This document shows, one piece after another, positions 1 through 8,624 of a DNA stretch of 64,000 bases (its first letter is position 1; every line of letters begins with the position of its first letter). The DNA is from Hafnia alvei (GTDB lineage: Bacteria > Pseudomonadota > Gammaproteobacteria > Enterobacterales > Enterobacteriaceae). The notes beneath the pieces are model-generated. The model ran no database searches and had not been told where the DNA came from. It worked only from the letters and a program-made list of their open reading frames with translations. The stretch spans positions 116,794 to 180,793 of the forward strand of contig NZ_FMIQ01000027.1 of assembly GCF_900095695.1 (NCBI RefSeq), given 5' to 3'. The translations under genes were made by a program, and so were the position numbers.

Positions 1-1209
1 TTTTTTTGCGTGTAAAGCGAGAAGAATACCGATGATAACGGCGATATTCTCAATTCTTACCGTTTCAAAAGCGCCTCTAATGATAAAGTCGCCCAATAAT
101 ATGAGCGTCAATATGAGGAACGCATTTTGCGTTAGGCCCTTATTTTCACTGTATCCTTTTATACTCGAAACTAGTGTTGATGCTAACAAGTAATAAAGTG
201 CAGCGAGTCCGATGACACCGCCTGCGAACCAAATAGAAAGCGTTAAGTTATGCGGTCCGATAGATTTTTTAAAACGCCAGTCAGGGTAGCTTGAAGAACG
301 TTCATTATAAACATGATGATAAAGATCGTTGCCAAAGCCATAGCCTTTGATTGGGTTTTCAAGGATAAGATCGAGTGCTGCGCCCTGCGTGCCATTTTCA
401 TAACGGCCACTGCTGTCAGTTTGTTGTAGTTTGTGGAATAGTGTTTTGACCTGCTGTGGATCTTTTTGATGAACTGCAAATAGGCCGACGCCGATCACCA
501 GTAGTGCTATCAAAGGTAGCTTCCACTCACGTTTAATAAGCGCCCAAATTAATGCGGGAACTGCTAATGATAGCCAAGTCCCTCGCTGCAGTGTGCCAAG
601 CATGAGAATAGCAAAAATTGCTGCAAGTACGAAGAATAGTATTTTGTACTTCTTATCAGGAATAACCCATAGAGTGAGTATTGCAGGGAAGATAAAAATT
701 AGAGTGTCTGAAATCCTGCGGTGTTCGAAGCTGGTAAATGGAATAATGCCGACTTTATATTCTTCGACATATTGATGAATTTCTGTGCCGGTTAGAATAA
801 CTAATGTTGTGATTAGAGCTGCTGTTAGCATAGTTGCTATTTTGCTGTTGTCTTCTTTGTGAAGAACGGCTGCAATCATCACTGATACTAGGAGCATTTT
901 TTCAAAAACTGTATTCAGAGCGCGCTTTAGGCTCAGCGATGGTTCTACGGAAATGGCTATTGCATATATTATTGCTATGCAAAAGATAGTTAAAGATAAA
1001 AATAGATTATTCCTGAATATGCGGAATATATTTTTTCTTTGCTTAACAATATAAACTAATCCAGTTATGTATATAGCATAGCTAATTGCATGTTTGTATC
1101 GACTTACCCCATCAAAAAAATAGGTCACTATAAATAAAAATATAATAGATCTATTCCATATAGACTGCCAATCGAGATTCCTTCTCTGATTTGGTAGTTC
1201 TGAAATCAT
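1..1209 (-). CDS. waaL: O-antigen ligase (partial, runs off left edge)
   Basis: An open frame of 403 codons starts at the ATG at 1209-1207 and is still open at base 1, so the last few residues lie outside the window. The protein is very hydrophobic with many predicted membrane segments, as in the Wzy/WaaL (O-antigen ligase) family. The long periplasmic loop comes late, and near residues 320-330 a GPHNLTLSIW stretch carries the histidine typical of the family; LQRGTW near 200 fits the conserved arginine region. Family role: transfer of undecaprenyl-linked O-antigen to lipid A-core in the inner membrane. It lies directly downstream of waaC on the same strand (28-bp gap), the usual waa order. 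Codon use is AT-rich compared with the genes to its right, as is common for LPS ligases, which diverge fast. Confidence 0.85.
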   Translation of the reverse strand, partial: MISELPNQRRNLDWQSIWNRSIIFLFIVTYFFDGVSRYKHAISYAIYITGLVYIVKQRKNIFRIFRNNLFLSLTIFCIAIIYAIAISVEPSLSLKRALNTVFEKMLLVSVMIAAVLHKEDNSKIATMLTAALITTLVILTGTEIHQYVEEYKVGIIPFTSFEHRRISDTLIFIFPAILTLWVIPDKKYKILFFVLAAIFAILMLGTLQRGTWLSLAVPALIWALIKREWKLPLIALLVIGVGLFAVHQKDPQQVKTLFHKLQQTDSSGRYENGTQGAALDLILENPIKGYGFGNDLYHHVYNERSSSYPDWRFKKSIGPHNLTLSIWFAGGVIGLAALYYLLASTLVSSIKGYSENKGLTQNAFLILTLILLGDFIIRGAFETVRIENIAVIIGILLALHAKK

Positions 1210-1237
1210 ATATACTCCGAAGATAAAACAGTTCTTA

Positions 1238-2197
1238 TTAAATCTTAACCAAAGCGCTAAATACGGTATTAGCTGACAAATTAGTTAATGATTTATCCTG
1301 AGAACAACACGCCACCTGATTTTCTCCATATCCTCCAATCAGCCCCGGATCGGTTGGGCCATAGAGCGTAATATTTGGTCGATCGAGTGCGGCGGCTAGA
1401 TGACTTAGCCCTGTATCAACAGATACGACAGCTTTCGCCCCCGCGAGGACTTCTGCCACCTGTTCTAACGGTAAGCGTGGCAACACTTCTACATGACTAA
1501 AACCTTCAGCTAAGCGCTGTGCGCGTTGGTGCTCATGTTCCGCTCCCCAAGGTAATTTAATCTTCATACCTGTCGGCTCAACCAGAGTGATAAGCTCACG
1601 CCAATTTTCTTCTGGCCAGTGCTTATCGTCGCGTGTTGTTGCATGTAAGAACACGAAATACTGTCCATGATCCGCTGGAAGATGATTAAGAAAACGCTGA
1701 GAGATAGCGTAGTCACCTCTGCTTTCCGGTTTTGTGTAGCCTAAGCTCAGTGCGAATAACTCACGCGTTCTCTCGACTGCATGCATTTTTTTATTAATGC
1801 TGTAGCGGTGGTTGAAGAACCAACTGGCGAAGGGCTCACGGGCGCTTTGACAATCTTGTCCGTGGCGTGGGCCTTTTGCGATGCGGGTGATTAGCGCTGC
1901 ACTTTTTATCAGCCCTTGGGCATCAATGACAGCATCATAGGTGCGGCGCTGTACTTCTCGTTTAAAATCACAGCGTTCTTGACGTGTATTCGCGCCAAAC
2001 CAGTTCTTTCTCCAGCGGCGGATAGCCACTGGGATCACGCGATCGACCGCAGGATGCCAGCTTGGTATCTGCGCGAACCCTTCTTCTACCACCCAATCAA
2101 ATTTAATATCTGGAATGGCATGCATAGCATCTGTCAGTGCTGGTAACGTATGCAGCACATCGCCCATCGATGAGGTTTTGACAATCAAGACATGCAT
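1238..2197 (-). CDS. waaC: LPS heptosyltransferase I
   Basis: Glycosyltransferase family 9 protein of 319 residues, the usual length. It adds the first L-glycero-D-manno-heptose to Kdo of the LPS inner core on the cytoplasmic face of the inner membrane. The N-terminus MHVLIVKTSSMGDVLHTLPA is the WaaC signature. The C-terminal nucleotide-sugar fold contains SVDTGLSHLAAAL and TLYGPTDP (about residues 255-285), the ADP-heptose binding region. Its ATG overlaps the waaF stop by one base (TAATG), which suggests translational coupling within the hldD-waaF-waaC-waaL operon. Confidence 0.96.
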   Translation of the reverse strand: MHVLIVKTSSMGDVLHTLPALTDAMHAIPDIKFDWVVEEGFAQIPSWHPAVDRVIPVAIRRWRKNWFGANTRQERCDFKREVQRRTYDAVIDAQGLIKSAALITRIAKGPRHGQDCQSAREPFASWFFNHRYSINKKMHAVERTRELFALSLGYTKPESRGDYAISQRFLNHLPADHGQYFVFLHATTRDDKHWPEENWRELITLVEPTGMKIKLPWGAEHEHQRAQRLAEGFSHVEVLPRLPLEQVAEVLAGAKAVVSVDTGLSHLAAALDRPNITLYGPTDPGLIGGYGENQVACCSQDKSLTNLSANTVFSALVKI

Positions 2198-3246
2198 TAC
2201 TGCTGGGTATCCTTTGGTAGTAACTCGTTCAATGCTTGCATAACAACATCAGGCTGAATATCGATTAGGCTCTGGTGATAGCCTTGATTTGCATCACCTT
2301 TACGTATTTTCAAATAACCCGTGATCAAGCGGATAACTTTGGCTCTGTTTGACAGCGGTGGTGTGAAATCTGGGCTGCTAGGGCCATAAAGCGCCACTAA
2401 TGGCTTATCAAGCGCAGCTGCTACATGCATTAAGCCAGAGTCATTGGTCACAATCGCCTGACATGCCGCAATTAATATCACTGCCTGATCTAAATTTGTT
2501 TGCCCTGCGACATTTAAACAATATTCGCGGGCGTCTTCAGTTAGCGCTTGGCAAATCTCTTCACCGGCTTCGTGGTCTTTGGCAGAGCCAAAAAGAGCCA
2601 CCTGATAGCCTTGCTCAATCAGCTTCTGTGCTAGCGCAGCATAGTGATAGTGCGGCCATCTCTTGGCTGGGCCAAATTCGGCTCCAGGGCAGAAACCAAT
2701 GATTGGGCGGTGGTCTGTCAGATTAAATGCTGCCGCTGTTTCGGCAATTTCTTCACCTGAAACGCTGAGCGCTGGCCAAAGCAGTGGCTGAGGTAAATCT
2801 TGCGCGGATTTTATCTGCTGTGCCGGGTAAGCCAATGCGACATATCGTTCAACCATTAGCGGGAATGCGGCTTTGTCGAGCTGGCGAACATCCGTCAGCA
2901 AGCCATAGCGCATTTCACCTTTCCAGCCAGTTCTAGCAGGAATGCGGGCAAAGAATGGGATTAATGCAGATTTGAACGAATTTGGCAGCACGTAGGCGCG
3001 ATCATAGCCCTTATCACGCAGGCTTTTGCCTAAATGGTAGCGTTCGCCCAGCGCAAAAGAGCCATGCCCTAAGGGCATGGCAATCGCTTCGTTAACTTCT
3101 GGCATTCGCGCTAACAAAGGACGGCACCAGTTAGGTGCCATCACGTCAATTTTAGCGTCAGGATGTTCGGCCTTCAGGGTTCGATACAAGCTCTGCGACA
3201 TCATCATGTCGCCTACCCATGAAGGGCCGATAACCAGTATTTTCAT
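2197..3246 (-). CDS. waaF: LPS heptosyltransferase II
   Basis: GT9 heptosyltransferase that adds the second heptose of the inner core. I use the ATG giving MKILVIGPSWVGD, which yields about 349 residues and matches the family; an in-frame ATG four codons upstream (3258) also exists. Key stretches are the N-terminal GPSWVGDMMMSQ, FCPGAEFGPAKRWP near residues 180-193 and TNDSGLMHVAAAL near 260-272, which form the donor site. It follows hldD by 35 bp and overlaps waaC by one base. Loss of this activity in relatives gives deep-rough LPS, which is established for the family. Confidence 0.96.
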   Translation of the reverse strand: MKILVIGPSWVGDMMMSQSLYRTLKAEHPDAKIDVMAPNWCRPLLARMPEVNEAIAMPLGHGSFALGERYHLGKSLRDKGYDRAYVLPNSFKSALIPFFARIPARTGWKGEMRYGLLTDVRQLDKAAFPLMVERYVALAYPAQQIKSAQDLPQPLLWPALSVSGEEIAETAAAFNLTDHRPIIGFCPGAEFGPAKRWPHYHYAALAQKLIEQGYQVALFGSAKDHEAGEEICQALTEDAREYCLNVAGQTNLDQAVILIAACQAIVTNDSGLMHVAAALDKPLVALYGPSSPDFTPPLSNRAKVIRLITGYLKIRKGDANQGYHQSLIDIQPDVVMQALNELLPKDTQQ

Positions 3247-3281
3247 ACCGTGTTTCATTCCTTACGGTTGTGGAGCCGTGT

Positions 3282-4211
3282 TTAGGCTTTGTTATTCAGC
3301 CACGCAAGATATTCGCTCACGCCTTCAGCAACGGTTTTAAACGGCTTGTCGTAACCAGCCGCACGCAATTTGGTGGTATCGGCTTTGGTGAAGCCCTGAT
3401 AGCGACCTTTCAGTTTTTCAGGGAAAGGAATATAGCTGATGCTGCCTTTCTGATGATAGGCAACAACCGCGTCAGCGACGGCTTGGAATGATTCAGCACG
3501 GCCAGTACCACAGTTAAAGATGCCAGAGATACCTTTCTGCCAGAACCACAGGTTTACGTCAGCAACGTCGCCCACATAGATGAAGTCACGTTTGAAATCA
3601 TCGCTGCCTTCAAACAGTTTCGGATCTTCACCGTTGTTGATTTGGTTATTTAGATGGAAAGCAACGCTTGCCATGCTGCCTTTATGGCCTTCACGTGGGC
3701 CATAGACGTTGAAGTAGCGGAAGCCACAAATCTGAGATTCTGCCTCTGGCAGGATCTGGCGAACATACTGATCGAACAGGAATTTTGAGTAGCCATAAAC
3801 GTTTAATGGGCCTTCGAATTCGCGTTCTTCGGTAAATTGCTCAGTTAAGCCATAAGTGGCGGCGGAAGATGCATACAAGAATGGGATCTGGCGTTCTAAA
3901 CAGAAATGCAGAAGCTCTTTGGAGTACTGATAGTTGTTATCCATCATATACTTGCCATCCCACTCGGTTGTGGATGAGCATGCACCTTCATGGAAAACGG
4001 CTTCGATATCGCCGAAATCATCCCCAGCAACAACGCTGGCAATGAAGTCTTCTTTATCCATGTAGTCGGTAATTTCTAAATCGACTAAATTAACAAATTT
4101 AGTGCCATCTTTAAGGTTATCGACCACGAGAATGTCGCTATAGCCTTTATTATTCAGTGCCTTAACGATGTTGCTGCCGATCATGCCAGCGCCGCCGGTT
4201 ACAATAATCAT
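3282..4211 (-). CDS. hldD: ADP-L-glycero-D-manno-heptose 6-epimerase
   Basis: Short-chain dehydrogenase-type epimerase of 309 residues that converts ADP-D-glycero- to ADP-L-glycero-manno-heptose, the donor for WaaC and WaaF. The chosen start gives [14 protein letters not shown], an N-terminal Rossmann motif (GxxGxxG); an upstream in-frame ATG at 4247 would add 12 residues absent from the family. AAAGG lies just upstream of the chosen ATG. The catalytic Tyr-Lys pair is in [11 protein letters not shown] near residues 137-147, with SSAATYG before it. It is the first gene of the leftward LPS core operon and diverges from kbl across about 310 bp. Confidence 0.97.
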   Translation of the reverse strand: MIIVTGGAGMIGSNIVKALNNKGYSDILVVDNLKDGTKFVNLVDLEITDYMDKEDFIASVVAGDDFGDIEAVFHEGACSSTTEWDGKYMMDNNYQYSKELLHFCLERQIPFLYASSAATYGLTEQFTEEREFEGPLNVYGYSKFLFDQYVRQILPEAESQICGFRYFNVYGPREGHKGSMASVAFHLNNQINNGEDPKLFEGSDDFKRDFIYVGDVADVNLWFWQKGISGIFNCGTGRAESFQAVADAVVAYHQKGSISYIPFPEKLKGRYQGFTKADTTKLRAAGYDKPFKTVAEGVSEYLAWLNNKA

Positions 4212-4520
4212 GAGATTTACCTTTAAATAAACGAAACAGTGGCGCACAACGCCCCACGTTATATGACCTCATAATAGCATTTCATGCTTAAGCATTCAGC
4301 GTATAGGGCATGAATCTGAATCAAAAGCATCTGAATTAGACCTCATACTGTCATGAGTAGTGCATGGCGGCTCATTCATAACTGAAAGTAATTATTTCTC
4401 TTATCCACGCCACAGCGTGATATATGCTGCATTTTTCACATTCTGTGAGTTACAAACTCGTTTCAATTGCAACAAGACAGTAATATGTTTCACAAACTTG
4501 CCCATCCAGGAGATAACACC

Positions 4521-5717
4521 ATGTCTGCGGATTTTTACCAGCAGCTAACTCAGCAATTAGAAACGACCCGTTCCGAAGGTCTGTATAAAAATGAACGTAT
4601 TATTACTTCTGCGCAGCAGGCTGATATTGCAGTTGCCGATGGTCGTCGTGTCATTAATTTCTGTGCAAACAACTATTTAGGTTTGGCTAACCACCCTGCG
4701 CTGATTAAAGCAGCGAAAGAAGGCATGGATTCTCATGGCTTTGGCATGGCATCGGTGCGTTTTATTTGTGGTACTCAAGACAGCCATAAGCAGCTAGAAC
4801 AGCGATTGGCTGAGTTTTTAGGTATGGAAGACTCCATTTTATATTCTTCCTGTTTTGATGCTAATGGTGGACTATTCGAAACGCTGTTAGGTCCTGAAGA
4901 CGCCATTATTTCTGATGCGTTGAACCATGCTTCTATTATTGATGGCGTGCGCCTGTGTAAGGCCAAGCGCTATCGCTATGCCAATAACGATATGGCTGAA
5001 CTGCGTGCTCAGTTAGAAATGGCGAAAGCCGATGGCGCTCGCCATATTATGATTGCGACCGACGGCGTGTTCTCAATGGATGGCGTTATTGCCGATCTGA
5101 AATCGGTGTGTGATTTAGCCGATGAATATGGCGCGTTGGTGATGGTTGATGATTCCCATGCGGTTGGCTTCGTTGGTGAAAATGGCCGCGGCACCCATGA
5201 ATACTGTGAAGTGATGGGGCGTGTAGACATTATCACCGGTACTTTGGGCAAAGCATTAGGCGGTGCATCCGGCGGCTACACGGCTGGGCGCAAAGAAGTG
5301 ATCGAATGGCTGCGCCAGCGTTCGCGTCCATACCTTTTCTCCAACTCTTTAGCGCCTGCCATCGTTGCCGCATCAATCAAAGTCCTTGAGCTATTGGCTG
5401 ATGGCGATGAGCTGCGCAACCGTCTGTGGAGCAACGCTCGTTTGTTCCGTGAAAAAATGAGCGCGGCGGGTTTCACTTTAGCAGGTGCCGATCACGCCAT
5501 CATCCCTGTGATGTTGGGTGATGCCAAACTGGCGCAAGAATTTGCCAATGAATTGCTGAAAGAAGGTATCTATGTGACAGGATTCTTCTTCCCTGTTGTT
5601 CCTAAAGGTCAGGCGCGTATCCGTACTCAAATGTCTGCTGACCATACCCCAGAACAAATTGAACGCGCAGTCGCGGCCTTTATTCGTATCGGCAAGCAGC
5701 TGGGTGTGATTGCGTAA
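4521..5717 (+). CDS. kbl: 2-amino-3-ketobutyrate CoA ligase (glycine C-acetyltransferase)
   Basis: PLP-dependent alpha-oxoamine synthase family enzyme of 398 residues, identical in length to the E. coli protein. It cleaves 2-amino-3-ketobutyrate with CoA to glycine and acetyl-CoA, the second step of threonine catabolism. The PLP lysine lies in [13 protein letters not shown] near residue 244, and [11 protein letters not shown] near 207-217 is the cofactor-binding stretch. I start at the ATG with MSADFYQ because AGGAGA precedes it; a longer frame opens at 4467 but lacks this site. The tdh ATG follows after 13 bp, so kbl-tdh form one operon. Confidence 0.97.
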   Translation: MSADFYQQLTQQLETTRSEGLYKNERIITSAQQADIAVADGRRVINFCANNYLGLANHPALIKAAKEGMDSHGFGMASVRFICGTQDSHKQLEQRLAEFLGMEDSILYSSCFDANGGLFETLLGPEDAIISDALNHASIIDGVRLCKAKRYRYANNDMAELRAQLEMAKADGARHIMIATDGVFSMDGVIADLKSVCDLADEYGALVMVDDSHAVGFVGENGRGTHEYCEVMGRVDIITGTLGKALGGASGGYTAGRKEVIEWLRQRSRPYLFSNSLAPAIVAASIKVLELLADGDELRNRLWSNARLFREKMSAAGFTLAGADHAIIPVMLGDAKLAQEFANELLKEGIYVTGFFFPVVPKGQARIRTQMSADHTPEQIERAVAAFIRIGKQLGVIA

Positions 5718-5730
5718 GGAACTCATCGTT

Positions 5731-6756
5731 ATGAAAGCATTGTCAAAATTGAAGGCGGAAGAAGGGATTTGGATGACCGATGTGCCTAAGCCAGAGCTTG
5801 GGCATAACGACATCATGATTAAAATCCGTAAAACGGCGATTTGTGGCACTGACGTCCATATTTACAACTGGGATGAATGGTCGCAAAAAACCATTCCGGT
5901 TCCGATGGTCGTTGGCCATGAATATGTGGGCGAGATTGTTGCGATCGGGCAAGAAGTCACCGGCTATAAAATTGGCGAACGTGTTTCTGGTGAGGGGCAT
6001 ATTACCTGTGGTCATTGTCGCAATTGTCGCGGTGGCCGCACGCATCTATGTCGAAACACCACCGGCGTGGGTGTTAACCGCACTGGCGCATTTGCTGAGT
6101 ATTTAGTTATTCCGGCATTTAACGCGTTCAAAATCCCAGACAATATTCCCGATGAGTTAGCGGCTATTTTTGACCCGTTTGGCAATGCTGTTCATACCGC
6201 GCTTTCATTTGATTTAGTGGGTGAAGACGTCTTAGTTTCCGGCGCAGGGCCGATTGGCATTATGGCGGCGGCGGTGTGTAAACACGTTGGCGCGCGTAAT
6301 GTCGTGATTACCGACGTTAATGAATATCGTCTGGATCTGGCTCGTAAAATGGGCGTGACCCGCGCAGTGAATGTGAGTAAAGAAAATCTCACTGATGTGA
6401 TGAATGAGCTTGGAATGACCGAAGGTTTTGACGTCGGCTTGGAGATGTCTGGAGCACCGCCAGCGTTCCGTGCGATGCTGAGCACCATGAATCACGGTGG
6501 CAAAATTGCGATGCTGGGGATCCCGCCATCAGATATGGCCATTGATTGGAATCAGGTGATTTTTAAAGGGCTGTTCATCAAGGGCATTTATGGCCGCGAG
6601 ATGTTTGAAACATGGTACAAGATGGCAGCGTTACTGCAGTCAGGGTTGGATCTGAGTCCAATCATCACTCACCAGTTTGGTATTGATGATTTCCAAAAAG
6701 GCTTTGATGCTATGCGTTCAGGCCAATCAGGCAAGGTCGTTCTGAGCTGGGATTAA
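5731..6756 (+). CDS. tdh: L-threonine 3-dehydrogenase
   Basis: Zinc-dependent medium-chain alcohol dehydrogenase of 341 residues, as in E. coli. It oxidises threonine with NAD+ to 2-amino-3-ketobutyrate, which Kbl then cleaves. The catalytic zinc ligands are in AICGTDVH (Cys near 38) and GHEYVGE; the structural zinc cysteines are in [15 protein letters not shown] near 93-107. A Rossmann motif [10 protein letters not shown] lies near 170-180. The start at MKALSK is preceded by AAGGAA within the kbl stop region. The gene ends just before a composite terminator that contains the 105-bp repeat described separately. Confidence 0.97.
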   Translation: MKALSKLKAEEGIWMTDVPKPELGHNDIMIKIRKTAICGTDVHIYNWDEWSQKTIPVPMVVGHEYVGEIVAIGQEVTGYKIGERVSGEGHITCGHCRNCRGGRTHLCRNTTGVGVNRTGAFAEYLVIPAFNAFKIPDNIPDELAAIFDPFGNAVHTALSFDLVGEDVLVSGAGPIGIMAAAVCKHVGARNVVITDVNEYRLDLARKMGVTRAVNVSKENLTDVMNELGMTEGFDVGLEMSGAPPAFRAMLSTMNHGGKIAMLGIPPSDMAIDWNQVIFKGLFIKGIYGREMFETWYKMAALLQSGLDLSPIITHQFGIDDFQKGFDAMRSGQSGKVVLSWD

Positions 6757-6771
6757 GATCTTTATATGAGT

Positions 6772-6931
6772 AAAAGCCCCAAATAGGGCAATGCCGTTCG
6801 TTTAAGAGCTCGAGATACAGGGGGCTAGCACACCGCGGGGCGCTCCGGCAGCTAAAGCTGCTACGACCCCATCGGTGTACTTCCCCTAAAATCACGCTTA
6901 AGTGAACTGTATTACCCAAACAGGGGCTTTT
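6772..6931. terminator. Composite terminator enclosing the 105-bp repeat (copy 1)
   Basis: The outer arms AAAAGCCCC (6772-6780) and GGGGCTTTT (6923-6931) are perfect complements and are followed by more T residues, so the tdh transcript would end here. The arms are separated by 142 bases that contain the 105-bp repeat. On the other strand the phosphoethanolamine transferase gene ends 5 bp away, so the structure may serve both convergent genes. A normal terminator loop is 3-10 bases; this one has been split by the repeat. Confidence 0.6.
6801..6905. repeat. 105-bp dispersed intergenic repeat, copy 1
   Basis: This block matches 52765-52869 without gaps at 103 of 105 positions (differences: G/C at offset 20 and C/T at offset 95). 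It is itself highly structured: outer TTAAG/CTTAA, then GGGG/CCCC, then ACACCG/CGGTGT, an inner GGGG/CCCC and a central CAGCT-AA-AGCTG. Drawn as RNA or single-stranded DNA it forms one long rod. It has no credible reading frame. It resembles none of the ERIC, REP/BIME or RUP consensus sequences that I know. Confidence 0.85.
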
Positions 6932-6935
6932 TTTA

Positions 6936-8549
6936 TTAGTTAGATAGCGGCTCTTCAGCGGTTTTTCTCAGTTGGTGGTAGTCCAATTTCTGGTAGCGAT
7001 TGTCGAGAACGGTAGAGTCGCCAGCGAACTTCTCAATGACGGCGTTAATATTGGTGAATGCTCCTCGCTGCGCATCGGTAATCCCTAGCCATGTTGCAAC
7101 GAGGATATCGTTGTAGCGGGTTGAGAAAACTGCGTTTACTTGCCCTGTTTCATCTTTATCGCGTGGTGTTAATGCTGGGCTATACCATATAAACATCGGC
7201 ACATGATAAGCCTCCTGACTAGGTGTTATGCCGCCATGGAAATAAGGCGCACTTTGTCTTGGAGCTCGTTCTAATGCATGGTCAGAGAAATAAAGCACCG
7301 AGGCCTTATGTTGTTTTAACAAGCTAAATATTTCGCCCAAGAGGCTATCTGTGTATCGAACAGAATTATCGTAGCAAGCATCTATATCATTAGATTTATC
7401 AAATACGGTTTCGTTTGCGGGATATCTTTTACATGCTGGTTCATGACTACCATATAAGTGCAGAACAATGAGTTTTTTATCGTGCGCTGGTTTTTGTAAT
7501 GCCGTTTTTAGGTGAGGCAGCAACTCTTTGTCATAGCCTTTAATATACAGTTTATCTTCCGCATTCATGGCAATGCCTGCAACAGAAGAGCCATAGTTAC
7601 CAAAGGCTGTTTGTGCACTTAGCCATGTAGTATGGAAGCCCGCTTGGTTAGCTAAACTAATAATATTATCTGAATAATTTTTAAGATCATGATTATTAAT
7701 ATTGTCTGCGCTCAGCGCCATAGGAACGGCAACAGATGTAAATGGCACGCCGCTGATAGCGTGATTAAACAGTTTTAAGTACGACTTTTGCGCTTCTAGC
7801 TGTGGCGTAGTTGGCTTTTGGTAGCCGTAAATACTCATATTTTTAGCGCGCTCTGATTCACCAATAATCAATACATAGGTATCAATACCGGTATCTTTAA
7901 CGCTAAGACTATAGTGTGGTGCCGCGCCGCTGATATTTTTCAAGATTTGGCTTTCCTGCATAGCCGTCAGGAAATAACTCAGGTTAAAGAAAGGCATGTA
8001 GGTTGTGAATCGGGCGGCAACTTTAAGTTCTGCGCTAGCACCTTCATTAACAGGGCGCTTTTTAACGAACTTCATCGAAGAGACGAGTGCAATAGCGCAT
8101 ATCACTATCAGTAGAATTCCCGTTATTTTTTTGGAGATCATTTTTCCTTTAGCAGGACGGATCGCCAAAATAAACAAGATAAGTAATGCTAGGCAGATAA
8201 TCACAAAGCGAATATAGACACCAAGCATAGCCAGCATCTCAACTGGGTTGCTTTCAAGCGTGCTAACAGCAAAGCCATCGTTAAACGGCGTTTTGAAAGT
8301 AAACCAAGAGTAGAGGCTAAGGCTGATATCTGATGAGCAGAGAAACAGAAACGGTAAGGCCAATATGATCCGCAGAGTCGTTGACCGAATCGCTTTAAGG
8401 AATAATAGCGACAACGTGAACGTCACAATGCGATAAGACATGTGAATGTTGGGGGCCATCAGTATATTGATAATACTGAAAATAATTACGCTAATAATTA
8501 GCAGTAGATACTCTTTCCCAAAGAGTAAATAAGGTGTCTTTTTATACAT
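6936..8549 (-). CDS. Phosphoethanolamine transferase-like membrane sulfatase-family protein
   Basis: A 537-residue protein of the EptA/EptB/EptC superfamily. About five N-terminal membrane segments (residues 10-165) are followed by a periplasmic alkaline-phosphatase-like domain. Seen in sequence: VLIIGESERAKNMSIYGY near 227-244 (metal ligand and nucleophile region), GVPFTSVAVPMALS near 262-275 with the expected catalytic threonine, YFSDHALERAP near 425, and HVPMFIWY near 453. Relatives add phosphoethanolamine to LPS core or lipid A. The usual DHGE is DHAL here, an odd change next to a metal ligand. No Shine-Dalgarno sequence precedes the ATG, and a 17-bp inverted repeat lies 12 bp upstream. 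The target sugar cannot be told from sequence. It is a distant paralogue of eptC at 41.8 kb. Confidence 0.85.
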   Translation of the reverse strand: MYKKTPYLLFGKEYLLLIISVIIFSIINILMAPNIHMSYRIVTFTLSLLFLKAIRSTTLRIILALPFLFLCSSDISLSLYSWFTFKTPFNDGFAVSTLESNPVEMLAMLGVYIRFVIICLALLILFILAIRPAKGKMISKKITGILLIVICAIALVSSMKFVKKRPVNEGASAELKVAARFTTYMPFFNLSYFLTAMQESQILKNISGAAPHYSLSVKDTGIDTYVLIIGESERAKNMSIYGYQKPTTPQLEAQKSYLKLFNHAISGVPFTSVAVPMALSADNINNHDLKNYSDNIISLANQAGFHTTWLSAQTAFGNYGSSVAGIAMNAEDKLYIKGYDKELLPHLKTALQKPAHDKKLIVLHLYGSHEPACKRYPANETVFDKSNDIDACYDNSVRYTDSLLGEIFSLLKQHKASVLYFSDHALERAPRQSAPYFHGGITPSQEAYHVPMFIWYSPALTPRDKDETGQVNAVFSTRYNDILVATWLGITDAQRGAFTNINAVIEKFAGDSTVLDNRYQKLDYHQLRKTAEEPLSN

Positions 8550-8560
8550 TTTAGTTTGGT

Positions 8561-8610
8561 AATTAATTCATAATCCGCAATGCAACATTATGCCGGATTA
8601 TGAATTAATT
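8561..8610. terminator. 17-bp inverted repeat between yibQ and the Ept-like gene
   Basis: AATTAATTCATAATCCG (8561-8577) pairs perfectly with 8594-8610 around a 16-base loop. It lies 14 bp past the yibQ stop and 12 bp before the ATG of the Ept-like gene, both leftward. It could end the envC-yibQ transcript, or be a control site for the next gene. No T-run follows it on the minus strand, so a simple intrinsic terminator is not certain. Confidence 0.5.
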
Positions 8611-8624
8611 TAATACTGACGCAA

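Noticed and set aside
243..479. Short leftward open frame within the O-antigen ligase gene
   Set aside because: It is out of frame with the continuous 403-codon ligase frame from 1209, which has clear family features.
2400..2702. Rightward frame of 100 codons opposite waaF
   Set aside because: Antisense shadow of a well-supported gene; no ribosome site and no recognisable domain.
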